Below are positions 46,651 to 56,606 of a DNA stretch of 64,000 nucleotides, one piece after another. Every line of letters starts with the position of its first letter. Position 1 is the stretch's first letter. This DNA comes from Brevibacillus fortis. Its GTDB lineage: Bacteria > Bacillota > Bacilli > Brevibacillales > Brevibacillaceae. Location of the stretch: assembly GCF_003013395.1 (NCBI RefSeq), contig NZ_PXZM01000012.1:230143-294142 (forward strand), in the 5' to 3' direction. The notes below the pieces were generated by a model, which did not search any database, was not told the origin of the DNA, and saw only the letters and a program-made list of their open reading frames with translations. Both the position numbers and the translations under genes were made by a program.

Positions 46651-46673
46651 AAAAAAGGCCGCAGCACGCGGCT
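46651..46673 (-). terminator. Terminator of the mnmE-mnmG-rsmG unit
   Basis: GCCGC/GCGGC with a 5-base loop and a T6 run on the minus strand, 25 bases past rsmG. Confidence 0.65.
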
Positions 46674-46697
46674 ACGACCCTCTCTTATTACTGACTC

Positions 46698-47414
46698 CTA
46701 CACTAGCGGCTTTTTCGCAGGAACTCCTGCCTTGCGCGGATAGCTTTTCGGTGTCGCTTCTATTTTTTCCATGATGACGATGTTACGCTCTCCCGCATCC
46801 TCTAGAAGCTGGAAAGTCTCAACCTTTCTCGTCTTTCCACCGAGCGTTTTGATTGCCTTTTTCGCTTCAGCAAGCTCTGGAGTAATCTCCGCTCCCTTGA
46901 GAGCGACGAAGTGTCCTCCGACTTTGGCAAAAGGAAGGCAGAACTCCGATAACAAATTGAGTCTCGCAACAGCACGTGCCACGACGAGATCAAATTTCTC
47001 CCGATAAATGGCTTCTTGCCCACGATCCTCAGCACGCCCATGGACGGGATGCAGGTTCTCCAGACCCAGTTCCTTTGCTACATGCTGCAAAAAGCTCATG
47101 CGCTTATTCAAGGAATCAATGATCGTCATGTGCAGATGTGGGAAACAAATTTTCAAAGGAATGCTAGGAAAACCTGCGCCCCCACCGATATCTACAACTG
47201 ATTGCACCTGGTCAAATGGGAAGTAAAAAGCTGGCGTAATCGAATCATAAAAATGCTTGTTGTACACTTGCCCCTCTTCGGTAATTCCGGTCAAGTTCAT
47301 CTTCTCATTCCATTCCACCAACAAGCGGAAAAAATGATCAAACTGCTCCTTCTGACGATCCGTCAAGGAAATCCCTTGGGCTGCAAGTACCTCGGCAAAC
47401 TGTTCTTTCGTCAT
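46698..47414 (-). CDS. rsmG: 16S rRNA m7G527 methyltransferase
   Basis: 238 residues, GidB family. The SAM-binding loop VVDIGGGAGFPSIPLKI and LNKRMSFLQHVAKEL are typical. It methylates G527 in the 530 loop of 16S rRNA; loss gives low-level streptomycin resistance in other bacteria. It starts 11 bases after mnmG. Confidence 0.97.
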   Translation of the reverse strand: MTKEQFAEVLAAQGISLTDRQKEQFDHFFRLLVEWNEKMNLTGITEEGQVYNKHFYDSITPAFYFPFDQVQSVVDIGGGAGFPSIPLKICFPHLHMTIIDSLNKRMSFLQHVAKELGLENLHPVHGRAEDRGQEAIYREKFDLVVARAVARLNLLSEFCLPFAKVGGHFVALKGAEITPELAEAKKAIKTLGGKTRKVETFQLLEDAGERNIVIMEKIEATPKSYPRKAGVPAKKPLV

Positions 47415-47425
47415 AGCTTTTCTCC

Positions 47426-49324
47426 TTACTCGGCTACTCCCACGCGTTTATATTCCAGATATACCATCAACACGGAAATGTCAGCTGGAGTAACCCCTGC
47501 GATACGAGCCGCCTGCCCAATGTTCAACGGACGAATTTTGGTCATATTGTCGCGGGATTCCTTAGACAAACCGGAGATTTGGTGGTAATCGATATTTGTT
47601 GGGATGCGGCGCTCCTCCATTTTTTTCATCCGCTCTACTAGTTGCAATGATTTTTTGATGTAGCCATCGTATTTGATCTGAATTTCAACCTGTTCCGTTA
47701 CATCCTCTGGCAGTGCTTCTGGCGCCGGGACCATTTGAGCAATGTGGCCGTAGTTGATTTCAGGACGACGCAGCAGTTGAGCCAGCTCGATGACATCTGT
47801 CAGTTCAGGAGAACCTGCGTTGCGCAAAACCTCTTGGACATGTGCCATTTCAGGACGTACGCGTGTGTTTGCCACACGTTCTTTTTCTTGCTCGATCAGC
47901 TCGCGTTTTTGGTTAAAACGGTTGTAGCGCTCTTCGCTGATCAGACCGATTTCACGTCCGATATCCGTCAGGCGCAAGTCTGCATTGTCGTGGCGAAGCA
48001 GCAAACGATATTCTGCACGAGAAGTAAGCAAACGATAAGGCTCATGCGTTCCCTTAGTAACAAGGTCGTCAATCAAGACACCGATGTACGCCTCTTCTCG
48101 CCCCAAAATAACTGGTGGTTTCCCTTGAACGCGGCGTGCTGCGTTAATCCCTGCCATAAGACCTTGACCCGCTGCTTCTTCATAACCAGAGGTACCATTG
48201 ATTTGTCCTGCTGTGAACAAGCCCGGCAATATTTTTGTTTCCAAAGAAGGCCAGAGCTGCGTCGGTACGACCGAATCATACTCAATCGCATAACCAGGGC
48301 GCATCATTTTGACTTCTTCCATTCCAGCCATGGAACGCAGCATGGAAAGCTGAACATCCTCCGGCAAGCTGGTCGACAAGCCTTGTACATACATTTCTTC
48401 GGTATTGCGTCCTTCTGGCTCCAAGAAAATTTGGTGACGCGGTTTATCGTTAAAACGAACGACTTTATCCTCAATCGAAGGGCAATAACGCGGTCCCGTT
48501 CCCTCGATCATTCCAGAATACATAGGTGCACGATGCAGATTGCTATTGATGAGTCCATGTGTTTCTTCATTTGTATATGTCAGCCAACAAGGCAGCTGGT
48601 CCAAAATAAATTCCGTAGTTTCATACGAAAAAGCGCGCGGTACCGGATCACCAGGCTGAATCTCCATTTTGGAGAAATCTACACTGCTGCTATGAACACG
48701 TGGAGGCGTTCCCGTCTTGAAGCGTGTCATTTCAAAACCGAGTTCCTTCAAATGATGTGCCAGACGAATGGACGGACGCATGTTGTTCGGTCCACTTTCG
48801 TATTGGAGATCTCCGAGGATGATCTTTCCGCGCAAATAAGTTCCAGTCGTCAACACGACGGATTTGGCCATGTATCGCGCCCCAGTTTGCGTAATAACCC
48901 CTTCACAGACTCCATCGTTCACGATCAGCTCTTCTACCATCGCTTGACGCAAGATCAAATTCGGAGTATTTTCAATCGTTTTCTTCATTTCATGCTGATA
49001 CGCAAATTTGTCTGCTTGTGCGCGCAAGGCATGCACAGCCGGTCCTTTACCTGTATTCAGCATACGCATTTGGATATGGGTTTTGTCGGTATTGCGTCCC
49101 ATCTCTCCACCAAGCGCGTCCAGTTCGCGTACGACATGGCCTTTTGCCGGACCACCTACGGAAGGGTTACATGGCATGTATGCCACAGCATCCAGGTTGA
49201 TCGTCAACAGCAATGTACTGCAACCCATACGTGCAGCCGCCAACGCCGCTTCAGCACCAGCATGACCGGCACCAATTACGATGACGTCAAACGAGCCCGC
49301 TTCATATGCAGGTACAACGTTCAT
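47426..49324 (-). CDS. mnmG: tRNA uridine-5-carboxymethylaminomethyl synthesis enzyme MnmG
   Basis: 632 residues from ATG 49324 (GAGGAGG upstream; an ORF start at 49378 overlaps mnmE). FAD-binding [17 protein letters not shown] near the N-terminus, [15 protein letters not shown], and the conserved Cys pair regions are present. With MnmE it modifies U34 of several tRNAs, using methylene-tetrahydrofolate. The C-terminal helical domain is complete. Confidence 0.97.
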   Translation of the reverse strand: MNVVPAYEAGSFDVIVIGAGHAGAEAALAAARMGCSTLLLTINLDAVAYMPCNPSVGGPAKGHVVRELDALGGEMGRNTDKTHIQMRMLNTGKGPAVHALRAQADKFAYQHEMKKTIENTPNLILRQAMVEELIVNDGVCEGVITQTGARYMAKSVVLTTGTYLRGKIILGDLQYESGPNNMRPSIRLAHHLKELGFEMTRFKTGTPPRVHSSSVDFSKMEIQPGDPVPRAFSYETTEFILDQLPCWLTYTNEETHGLINSNLHRAPMYSGMIEGTGPRYCPSIEDKVVRFNDKPRHQIFLEPEGRNTEEMYVQGLSTSLPEDVQLSMLRSMAGMEEVKMMRPGYAIEYDSVVPTQLWPSLETKILPGLFTAGQINGTSGYEEAAGQGLMAGINAARRVQGKPPVILGREEAYIGVLIDDLVTKGTHEPYRLLTSRAEYRLLLRHDNADLRLTDIGREIGLISEERYNRFNQKRELIEQEKERVANTRVRPEMAHVQEVLRNAGSPELTDVIELAQLLRRPEINYGHIAQMVPAPEALPEDVTEQVEIQIKYDGYIKKSLQLVERMKKMEERRIPTNIDYHQISGLSKESRDNMTKIRPLNIGQAARIAGVTPADISVLMVYLEYKRVGVAE

Positions 49325-49340
49325 TTTTTGTCCTCCTCTA

Positions 49341-50717
49341 TCACTTACCCAGACAGAACTGGGAGAAAATCTGGTCAATCAAATCTTCGCCGACACTTTC
49401 TCCGATGACTTCCCCAAGCAGCTCCCACGACTTTTTAATATCGATCTGAATCATATCCACTGGCATAAAGTCATCGATTCCACCCAGCGCTTCATCTATG
49501 GCTCGTTCTGCCTGACGAAGCAGTTGAATATGTCTGGCGTTGCTCACGTAGGTCAAGTCATCCTGCTGCACACGGCCACTGAAGAAAATCTCCCCAATTG
49601 CCTGCTCCAGCAGATCGATCCCCGTCTCCTCACGCGCAGACGTCATAATTAACGGCTGCTGAGGGAAATGACGCTTGATCTCTTCCAAATCCACTTTTTG
49701 CGGTAGGTCAAATTTATTGACAATCACAATCACATGGAAACCTTTTGCCGCTTCAAAAATCGCGTAATCATCAGCGGAGAGAGGCTCGTTGTAATTGATC
49801 ACGAGCAACACGAGGTCAGCCTTTTGCAGCAGCTGTCTGGACTTCTCCACCCCGATTTTCTCCACGATATCCTCTGTATCGCGAATTCCTGCGGTATCGA
49901 TGAGTCGCAAAGGAACCCCGCGCACATTGACATACTCTTCGATGACATCGCGTGTCGTTCCCGCAACGTCAGTCACAATCGCCTTTTCCTCTTGGACCAG
50001 ACTATTTAATAGAGACGATTTCCCTACATTCGGACGTCCAATAATCGCGGTCGACAAGCCTTCACGCAAAATTTTTCCTTGCTGTGCGGTCTGCAACAGT
50101 CGTTGGATCTCACCTTTAACCTCCAAGCACTTTCCTCGCAAGAAATTTTGTGTAAACTCCTCAACGTCATGCTCTGGGTAGTCCAGCGTTACTTCTATAT
50201 GGGCCATCGCTTCAATCAAATTTTGGCGCAGCTGCCGAATTAGCCTGGACAGCTTCCCTTCTACTTGATTCAATGCGACCTTCATCGCTCTGTCAGTTTT
50301 CGCCCGGATCAAATCAATGACGGCCTCAGCCTGAGACAAATCGACACGTCCGTTTAAAAACGCACGCTTTGTGAACTCACCTGGCTCCGCCAATCTTGCT
50401 CCATTATCCAAGATTAACTCCAGAACCTTTTCAACGGAAACGATTCCTCCGTGACAGTTTACCTCAACTACATCCTCCCTCGTAAATGTACGGGGAGCCT
50501 TCATTACAGAAACCAGCACCTCTTCCACTCGTTCACCTGTGTTTGGCTCATACAAGTGCCCATAGTGAATCGTATGGCTGTCCACAGTGGACAACCGCTG
50601 CTTTCCTTTATATATCTTATCCACAACTTCGATCGCTTCCGTACCGCTTACCCGGATCACGGCAATACCGCCTTCACCCATTGGTGTTGCGACCGCCGCT
50701 ATTGTATCGAATTTCAT
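49341..50717 (-). CDS. mnmE: tRNA modification GTPase MnmE
   Basis: 458 residues from ATG 50717 (GAGGTGAAC upstream; a GTG at 50726 overlaps that site). An N-terminal folate-binding domain, a G domain ([26 protein letters not shown]) inserted in a helical domain, and the C-terminal CLGK whose Cys acts in the modification. A perfect DnaA box (50617-50625) lies inside the gene. Confidence 0.97.
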   Translation of the reverse strand: MKFDTIAAVATPMGEGGIAVIRVSGTEAIEVVDKIYKGKQRLSTVDSHTIHYGHLYEPNTGERVEEVLVSVMKAPRTFTREDVVEVNCHGGIVSVEKVLELILDNGARLAEPGEFTKRAFLNGRVDLSQAEAVIDLIRAKTDRAMKVALNQVEGKLSRLIRQLRQNLIEAMAHIEVTLDYPEHDVEEFTQNFLRGKCLEVKGEIQRLLQTAQQGKILREGLSTAIIGRPNVGKSSLLNSLVQEEKAIVTDVAGTTRDVIEEYVNVRGVPLRLIDTAGIRDTEDIVEKIGVEKSRQLLQKADLVLLVINYNEPLSADDYAIFEAAKGFHVIVIVNKFDLPQKVDLEEIKRHFPQQPLIMTSAREETGIDLLEQAIGEIFFSGRVQQDDLTYVSNARHIQLLRQAERAIDEALGGIDDFMPVDMIQIDIKKSWELLGEVIGESVGEDLIDQIFSQFCLGK

Positions 50718-50933
50718 GCTGTTCACCTCAAGCTTTCCACTCTTACAAGTCAGCCACTAACTTACTAGCATAACAGATCGTCTAGAAAAATTCCAAAAGA
50801 AAGTGTAGCCAATCCATATGACTAACCACCCAATAGGAAAAAGCAACCCTATCCGCCAAGGTTGCCGTCTGTTTTGGTTATCCACAGTATAATCATTTTC
50901 GCAAATCCTCAACCATTTGGTCAATTATCCACA
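50617..50933. other. DnaA boxes in mnmE and the mnmE-jag gap
   Basis: Three perfect TTATCCACA sites: 50617-50625, 50878-50886 and 50925-50933. B. subtilis has a DnaA-binding cluster near jag, so this may be the equivalent. The gap 50718-51006 also has two hairpins that end the jag transcript (50838-50865 and 50994-51021) and no gene. Confidence 0.65.
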
Positions 50934-50993
50934 GTGGACAACTTTTTGAAGAGATTGTTCAAAATGTCGTCGCTTGCTCACTTGATTTCAGGC

Positions 50994-51021
50994 AAAAAAA
51001 AGAAGCCTAGCGAGAGGCTTC
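50994..51021 (-). terminator. Terminator overlapping the jag stop
   Basis: GAAGCCT/AGGCTTC with a 6-base loop and a T8 run on the minus strand. A second hairpin, GCAACC/GGTTGC, lies at 50838-50865. Confidence 0.75.
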
Positions 51022-51636
51022 TTTCGGTGCAATCACGATATAACGATTTGGCTCGTCTCCTTCACTGAAGGTAACCACATCCGCTCTCTTTTGCAAGAAG
51101 GCGTGGATTACTTTCCGTTCAGCAGCAGACATTGGTTCCAGACGTACATCCCGTTTGGTCGATAACGCTTTTTTCGCCACACGATCTGCGAGCTGCTCCA
51201 ATGTTTCCTTGCGACGCAGCCTGTAATTTTCGGCATCCAGAGTGATACGTACATGTTTGTCCGCATGACGGTTCGCTACGACGTTTACGAGATACTGTAA
51301 TGAATCAAGAGTTTGTCCCCTGCGGCCAATAATGATTCCCAGATTGGTTCCCTGGATGTCAAACAGCATACCCTCTTCATTTGTACGCGTCTCCACTTTG
51401 GCATTCACCTTCATGTTCGACAAAACGTCTTGAAGAAAGTCACGTCCCTGTGCAACCGGATCAAAGTGAAATTCTACTTGCACTTTAGCGTCCTTTGCCC
51501 CAATCAGTCCAAACAAACCTCTGCTTGGTTCTTCTAGAACTTGGATCGTTGCCCGCTCACGCGGTACTCCCAATTCCAGCAAAGCTTTTTGCACAGCATC
51601 GTCGATCGTTTTTGCCGTAGCTACCGCCTTTTTCAC
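51007..51636 (-). CDS. jag: RNA-binding protein Jag (KhpB)
   Basis: 209 residues: a Jag-N domain (GLFGLIGAKDAKVQV), a KH domain with GRRG in GIIIGRRGQTLDSLQYL, and a C-terminal R3H domain (SAAERKVIHAFL). It binds RNA with KhpA and affects cell elongation and sporulation. It overlaps the stop of yidC by 4 bases. Confidence 0.95.
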   Translation of the reverse strand: MKKAVATAKTIDDAVQKALLELGVPRERATIQVLEEPSRGLFGLIGAKDAKVQVEFHFDPVAQGRDFLQDVLSNMKVNAKVETRTNEEGMLFDIQGTNLGIIIGRRGQTLDSLQYLVNVVANRHADKHVRITLDAENYRLRRKETLEQLADRVAKKALSTKRDVRLEPMSAAERKVIHAFLQKRADVVTFSEGDEPNRYIVIAPKEASR

Positions 51637-52391
51637 TTGGAGGCTCCCCCCTTAGGAGTAGGCATATTTCCTTTATCACGATACAGGAAGTAGGTTTGTA
51701 CAATGGTAAACAGGTTACCGTATACCCAGTACAGAGACAGCGCTGATGGCAATGTGACGGCAATCGCCAAAATCATCAGCGGCATCATGATGATCATCAT
51801 TTGCATTTGTGGATTTCCTTGTGTTGCCTGACCCATCATCTTGGACTGCAGGTACGTCGTAATCGCCGCAACAATCGGCAAAATGTAGTACGGGTCTTTT
51901 TCTCCCAACGTCAGCCACAAGAACGTTTGCGAGTTAATCTCAGTCGTACGGATGATCGCATGGTAGAACGCGATCAAAATCGGCATTTGTACCAACATTG
52001 GCAAGCATCCAGCCAACGGATTGACACCGCTCTTCTGGAACAAAGCCATTGTTTCCGTTTGCGCTTTTTGTGGATCATTCTTGTGCTTCTCCCGGATCTT
52101 TTGCATCTCCGGTTGAATCTCTTGCATTTTCTTGGAGCTCTTAATTTGCTTGACCATCAATGGAAGCACAATGATTCGAATGATGATCGTTGCAATCAGA
52201 ATACCCAGACCGTAGTTGTTTCCGAGTAACAATGCGCTCTCTTTAATCAGCCAGGACAGTGGATAGACAAAATACTTGTCCCAAATGCCGGTTGCGTCAG
52301 GGCCAATTGGTGCAGCAGCTTGGGGGTTACAGCCCGACAAAACTAGAACCAGCATAGTCAGCATAAGAATGCTGAGTGTACGTCTACTCAA
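51633..52391 (-). CDS. yidC: Membrane protein insertase YidC (SpoIIIJ)
   Basis: 252 residues from TTG 52391, eight bases after AAAAGGAGG; an ORF extension to 52418 is rejected for lack of a site. A lipoprotein signal (MSRRTLSILMLTMLVLVLSG, then Cys) is followed by about five transmembrane segments, including GLGILIATIIIRIIVLPLMV with the conserved groove Arg. It inserts membrane proteins with or without SecYEG; the SpoIIIJ type is needed for forespore sigma-G activity. Confidence 0.96.
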   Translation of the reverse strand: MSRRTLSILMLTMLVLVLSGCNPQAAAPIGPDATGIWDKYFVYPLSWLIKESALLLGNNYGLGILIATIIIRIIVLPLMVKQIKSSKKMQEIQPEMQKIREKHKNDPQKAQTETMALFQKSGVNPLAGCLPMLVQMPILIAFYHAIIRTTEINSQTFLWLTLGEKDPYYILPIVAAITTYLQSKMMGQATQGNPQMQMMIIMMPLMILAIAVTLPSALSLYWVYGNLFTIVQTYFLYRDKGNMPTPKGGASK

Positions 52392-52429
52392 GGGTGATCC
52401 TCCTTTTCCCCGCTTCAATTGAGGTAATC

Positions 52430-52654
52430 TTATTTGTGCTGATCCGGGACTGGATCATACCCGCCCGGGTGGAACGGATGGCATTTCAAAATGCGACGAA
52501 GGGCCAACCAGCCTCCCTTCCACGCACCAAATCGACGAATCGACTCAATCGCGTAGTGAGAACAGGTGGGCGCGAATCTGCATGAAGGTGGTTTATACGG
52601 AGAAATCATTAGTTGATATCCCCGGATCAACCAAACCATGATCTTCACCATCAT
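52430..52654 (-). CDS. yidD: Membrane protein insertion efficiency factor YidD
   Basis: 74 residues from ATG 52654 (GAGGGTGAAACG upstream). An amphipathic N-terminus ([17 protein letters not shown]) then [16 protein letters not shown], with its three Cys, and [14 protein letters not shown]. Assists YidC. It lies between rnpA and yidC as usual. Confidence 0.95.
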   Translation of the reverse strand: MMVKIMVWLIRGYQLMISPYKPPSCRFAPTCSHYAIESIRRFGAWKGGWLALRRILKCHPFHPGGYDPVPDQHK

Positions 52655-52658
52655 CGTT

Positions 52659-53039
52659 TCACCCTCTTTTTCCATCTCTTTTTCCATTATGTACGGGTGT
52701 CGGTTTGATCACTTTGGCTCGCTTCATCACATGTAACAGAGATTGCTCAATGGCTTCAAGCGTCATCGTATCCACACCCGGACGTGCGATGATGACGAGA
52801 TCGAGACCGACTGGAATAACAGACTCCATTCGAGCTACTGCTTCGCGTATAAGCCGTTTGACTCTATTGCGGACAACAGCATTGCCAATTTTTTTACTGA
52901 CGGAAATTCCAGCGCGAAAAGCCGTTTGTCCCTCTTGCTTTGCTGAATACAAGACAAACTGCTTATTAGCAGCAGAACTTCCTCGTTGAAACACAGCTTG
53001 GAATTGCTCATTTTTTTTGAGCCGGTGTGAACGATGCAA
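52659..53039 (-). CDS. rnpA: Ribonuclease P protein component
   Basis: 126 residues, basic, starting at TTG 53039 with a modest AGGGGT site. RNR motif: [16 protein letters not shown]. It assists the catalytic RNA in trimming the 5' ends of tRNAs. Unlike the usual order it does not follow rpmH directly: a nucleotidyltransferase gene and a terminator lie between. A TATAAT at 53064-53069 (minus strand) may belong to its own promoter, though no good -35 is evident. Confidence 0.95.
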   Translation of the reverse strand: MHRSHRLKKNEQFQAVFQRGSSAANKQFVLYSAKQEGQTAFRAGISVSKKIGNAVVRNRVKRLIREAVARMESVIPVGLDLVIIARPGVDTMTLEAIEQSLLHVMKRAKVIKPTPVHNGKRDGKRG

Positions 53040-53181
53040 AGGTAAACAACCCCTAACATCACAATTATAGTAGAAAACGTAAACAGCATCTACCAGTATA
53101 TCCTTGTTTCGTCCACTTTTTTCCCCTAAGTATACTAGGTTTAGAACAAAATCAAAAATTCAGCGGAAAAAATACTGGATA

Positions 53182-54156
53182 TCAGCCAATTTCCGCGATG
53201 ATTTCTGCACTGGCATGGCGCAAGTCAGAGAGCAATTGCTCATCTGCTTGGAAAAAGCCCAATTTCTTGAGTGGCACATGAATCCGGGAAGGCAGCTCCG
53301 CCCAATGCTCCTCCAGCCACTTGTCAGAATCCACACTGTGATATAACCAAATCGCCTCTGAAAATAATAGAAACCCGGCCATATCAATCTGATTTCTCTC
53401 CTGCCATCTCTGAACCTTCCTCTTTACTAACCAATCATTTTCAGCTGCCAGCGCAAACGCAAACTGGATCCCCTCATTTTTTGACCGTAGATGAGCTCGA
53501 TAGTCCGCCAATAGCACGAGTACATCATGTACATCTTGATTACTCTGGTATGCCTCCTGAAAAAAACCGTCCATTCCGTCCGAGCGTCCTGCTTTCTGTA
53601 CCAGCTGATACAACCCTGCATCACTCAATGAATGCCTCTGGAAAAAGGCACGCATTTGCAACGCCCCAATCCATCCTGCCCATGCAGTCAAGTAAGCCGA
53701 ATATGGAAAGCCTTCCGATAAGGCAGCCTGCGCCTCTTCGTGGAATGCAACTACCTCCGCCTTTGCCTGTGCGAACATTTTCGCTTTTCCAGCCGGCGAA
53801 TCCATATAGGCACACATGACCTTCATCCAAGAAGTGAAACGATCCTCTGGGTCCAGAACAACCTTTGCTTCCTTTACGTAACGCCATGCCCACGGATTTT
53901 CGTACACTTCTTCATCAGTAGGAGCAGATTGGACGTGCAGCTGTACCACATGCCCTCTAAACAGACGATTTTCGCAGGAAGGATCATCTCCTCCCTCCAC
54001 AAAGATATGTAAATCGAGGTCGCTGTACGCGTCCGCTTCTCCCCTCCCGACAGATCCACCCGCATAGGCACATACCAAGCTGGCTAGAGGACATTCATCA
54101 AGAAACTCGCGCGCCAAGGATACAAAAAAGTCGGTTACGTCCTTGCTTTGCTCCAT
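53182..54156 (-). CDS. Nucleotidyltransferase-domain protein (aminoglycoside-type fold)
   Basis: 324 residues. The polymerase-beta-type motif YAGGSVGRGEADAYSDLDLH has GGS (33-35) and the metal-binding Asp46 and Asp48, so the catalytic set is present. The rest is helical, with a low match to streptomycin/aminoglycoside adenylyltransferases. The substrate is unknown; resistance, toxin-type or tRNA-modifying roles are all possible. Its position between rpmH and rnpA is abnormal. Codon use does not look foreign. Confidence 0.8.
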   Translation of the reverse strand: MEQSKDVTDFFVSLAREFLDECPLASLVCAYAGGSVGRGEADAYSDLDLHIFVEGGDDPSCENRLFRGHVVQLHVQSAPTDEEVYENPWAWRYVKEAKVVLDPEDRFTSWMKVMCAYMDSPAGKAKMFAQAKAEVVAFHEEAQAALSEGFPYSAYLTAWAGWIGALQMRAFFQRHSLSDAGLYQLVQKAGRSDGMDGFFQEAYQSNQDVHDVLVLLADYRAHLRSKNEGIQFAFALAAENDWLVKRKVQRWQERNQIDMAGFLLFSEAIWLYHSVDSDKWLEEHWAELPSRIHVPLKKLGFFQADEQLLSDLRHASAEIIAEIG

Positions 54157-54293
54157 CAGCCTCCTCCAGTCTCTTCAATAAATTAGAAACATTTTCAGTA
54201 GCTAGGTAACGATTATCCCTCAAAAGGTTTCCACATCGGAGAAGGTCTTCCTCTTTTTATAAGAACAAAGAATTTTCAGACATATGTAGACAA
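54157..54293. other. Gap between rpmH and the nucleotidyltransferase gene
   Basis: Short region with the presumed promoter of the nucleotidyltransferase gene. No further gene seen. Confidence 0.4.
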
Positions 54294-54321
54294 ACAAAAA
54301 GGCCACTGAAAGTGTGGCCTA
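54294..54321 (-). terminator. Terminator overlapping the rpmH stop
   Basis: AGGCCAC/GTGGCCT with a 7-base loop and a T-rich 3' side on the minus strand. The stop codon lies within the stem. It makes rpmH a single-gene transcript. Confidence 0.75.
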
Positions 54322-54453
54322 AGCGGAAAGAACTTTTCTACCTCTTTGACGACGAGCAGCCAAAATTTTGCGGCCATTCTTTGTGCTCATGCGCTTACGG
54401 AATCCATGATCCTTTTTGCGCTTGCGGTTGTTAGGATTGAAAGATGGTTTCAT
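54319..54453 (-). CDS. rpmH: Ribosomal protein L34
   Basis: 44 residues, [20 protein letters not shown] then [23 protein letters not shown] 54453 has ACGGAGGTG upstream. It is divergent from dnaA across the first half of oriC, the standard arrangement. Confidence 0.96.
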   Translation of the reverse strand: MKPSFNPNNRKRKKDHGFRKRMSTKNGRKILAARRQRGRKVLSA

Positions 54454-54540
54454 TACGTATACACCTCCGTCTTGCAAAGACATTCTTTTGCATTATAAGA
54501 ACATATGCCTAAAAAGTCAAGCGAGAGTGGAATTTCATTA

Positions 54541-55010
54541 CCAAGGCAAATATCCCCATAAAACTATTTCCCGGACCTGTGGATATCATTTTATCCACAA
54601 AAACAACTTTCGACAAGTTTATCTACAGCTTGTACACAAAATATAGGGATGTGAATATGTAGCAGGTACCAGAAGTTGTGTTTGTGGATAAGTATGAAAA
54701 AACCATTGATACCATGCCTTATATCTGTTATTATGTTTTTGTTTTGAAGCGTGAATAACTCCGATACGTGAATCGGTTTTTCCACAGGGTGTGGATAAGT
54801 TTGTGGACAGATTCTTTCCTATGTGTATGTCGTTACTCACAGGACTGAGGATAACCGTCTGCTTTTTTTCACTTCTACGAGCGGAATCCCTATATTTCGA
54901 CTTTTTTTATCCACAGTCGCTACAGACGGCGGTGTTGACAATTAGGTCACAACATAGCAGATTTTTGCACTATTTCTCGATCATTATGGATCGGTGCTTC
55001 ATCAATTTTT
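54541..55010. other. oriC, part 1: DnaA-box region upstream of dnaA
   Basis: Four perfect DnaA boxes: 54591-54599, 54683-54691, 54790-54798 and 54907-54915. One-mismatch boxes lie at 54578-54586, 54619-54627 and 54778-54786. They are in both orientations in AT-rich DNA. A TTGACA at 54935-54940 may be the -35 of the dnaA promoter, with only a weak -10 (CAGATT) after 17 bases. This corresponds to the incA/incB half of Bacillus oriC and probably also autoregulates dnaA. Confidence 0.92.
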
Positions 55011-55037
55011 CGGATGGCCCAGAAGGAGGGATTCTGG

Positions 55038-56399
55038 TTGGATGCAGCGATTAGCGAACTATGGCGCAAAGTACTCGCCAAGATAGAAAAATCGCTAAGC
55101 AAACCCAGTTTTGATACCTGGCTGAAGGCGACAAAGGCAACTACATTGGAAGAAGATGCACTGATCGTCGTCGCGCCAAACGACTTTGCTCGTGATTGGC
55201 TAGAAACCAGGTACGCACAACTGATTACCGATACACTATATGAAGTGACGGGTATCAATATGAAAGTAAAGTTCGTCGCGATGCAAAATCCCGATGCGGC
55301 TTTTGCCGACGAACAACCTGCCCCACGGGTGAAAATGAGCGAACCGCCAACAGTCGCGGATGACCAGCCACCCAGTATCTTAAATCCCAAATATACCTTT
55401 GACACGTTTGTCATCGGCTCAGGGAATCGATTCGCTCACGCCGCATCGCTTGCGGTTGCTGAAGCTCCTGCAAAAGCTTACAATCCCCTCTTCATTTACG
55501 GAGGAGTCGGACTTGGCAAAACCCACTTAATGCATGCAATTGGCCATTATGTCATTCAGCACAACCCATCGGCGAAAGTGGTCTATTTGTCGTCTGAGAA
55601 ATTCACCAATGAATTCATCAACTCTATTCGTGACAACAAAGCCGTCGAATTCCGCAATAAATACCGGAGTGTTGACGTTCTTTTAATTGATGACATTCAG
55701 TTTTTAGCAGGCAAAGAATCGACACAAGAAGAGTTTTTCCATACGTTCAATGCCTTGCATGAAGAAAGCAAACAAATCATCATCTCCTCCGACCGGCCTC
55801 CCAAGGAGATCCCGACACTGGAGGATCGCCTCCGCTCACGCTTCGAATGGGGACTGATTACTGATATTCAGCCGCCAGACCTCGAAACGCGGATTGCGAT
55901 TTTGCGCAAAAAGGCGAAAGCAGAAAATCTCGATATCCCTAATGAGGTAATGGCGTACATTGCCAACCAGATCGACAGCAACATTCGCGAGCTGGAAGGC
56001 GCACTGATTCGTGTCGTGGCCTACTCCTCCTTGATTAATCGCGATATCGACACGCAACTGGCAGCGGAAGCACTGAAAGACATTATTCCTTCCTCCCGCC
56101 CGCGCGTGATTACCATTATGGACATCCAACGAACGGTCGGAGAAGCGTACAGCCTGAAACTAGAAGATTTCAAGGCGAAAAAACGGACAAAAACCGTCGC
56201 TTTCCCACGTCAAATTGCGATGTATCTCTCCAGAGAGCTGACGGATGCCTCCTTGCCGAAAATCGGTGATGAATTTGGCGGCCGTGACCATACGACAGTC
56301 ATTCATGCCCATGAGAAAATCTCTCGTGCACTGGCGAATGACCCTCATATGCAAACAACCATTCAGTCGCTCATTGAAAAGTTAAAAGCAAACCATTAA
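55038..56399 (+). CDS. dnaA: Chromosomal replication initiator DnaA
   Basis: 453 residues from TTG 55038, seven bases after AGAAGGAGGG. An in-frame ATG at 55014 would lie upstream of that site. Domain I ([14 protein letters not shown]), a short linker, an AAA+ domain with [13 protein letters not shown] and [10 protein letters not shown], and a C-terminal helix-turn-helix with [15 protein letters not shown] that reads DnaA boxes. It melts the origin and loads the helicase. The terminator at 56419 separates it from dnaN. Confidence 0.97.
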   Translation: MDAAISELWRKVLAKIEKSLSKPSFDTWLKATKATTLEEDALIVVAPNDFARDWLETRYAQLITDTLYEVTGINMKVKFVAMQNPDAAFADEQPAPRVKMSEPPTVADDQPPSILNPKYTFDTFVIGSGNRFAHAASLAVAEAPAKAYNPLFIYGGVGLGKTHLMHAIGHYVIQHNPSAKVVYLSSEKFTNEFINSIRDNKAVEFRNKYRSVDVLLIDDIQFLAGKESTQEEFFHTFNALHEESKQIIISSDRPPKEIPTLEDRLRSRFEWGLITDIQPPDLETRIAILRKKAKAENLDIPNEVMAYIANQIDSNIRELEGALIRVVAYSSLINRDIDTQLAAEALKDIIPSSRPRVITIMDIQRTVGEAYSLKLEDFKAKKRTKTVAFPRQIAMYLSRELTDASLPKIGDEFGGRDHTTVIHAHEKISRALANDPHMQTTIQSLIEKLKANH

Positions 56400-56418
56400 A
56401 CCTGTGCATAACGCAAAA

Positions 56419-56460
56419 AGCCTATACACAACTTACCCACATGTGTATAGGCTCTCTTTT
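56419..56460 (+). terminator. Terminator of dnaA
   Basis: AGCCTATACACA pairs with TGTGTATAGGCT, followed by CTCTTTT. It lies within the oriC spacer. Confidence 0.75.
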
Positions 56461-56475
56461 ACGTACTGAACCCAC

Positions 56476-56515
56476 ATATCCACAAATCCACAGGCCCTAT
56501 TACTACTTCTGTTAA
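56476..56515 (+). other. oriC, part 2: basal unwinding system
   Basis: Two abutting DnaA boxes with one and two mismatches (ATATCCACA 56476-56484, AAATCCACA 56484-56492) are followed by a GC cluster GGCCC and then CTATTACTACTTCTG. This matches the B. subtilis arrangement of boxes, GC spacer and DnaA-trios at the site of strand opening. AT-rich DNA follows. DnaA would load on one strand here and open the origin. Confidence 0.8.
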
Positions 56516-56606
56516 AAAGATCTATCCTAATAAGTTATGATAAAGGCGCAGCCATTATGCAGATTCCAACCAAAAATAATGGCGCCGGAGAGGGAGGCTC
56601 ACGTCG

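Noticed and set aside
47735..49408. 557-aa plus-strand ORF
   Set aside because: Lies entirely antisense to mnmG, is rich in His, Arg, Gln and Cys, and has no start signal. A shadow of the real gene.
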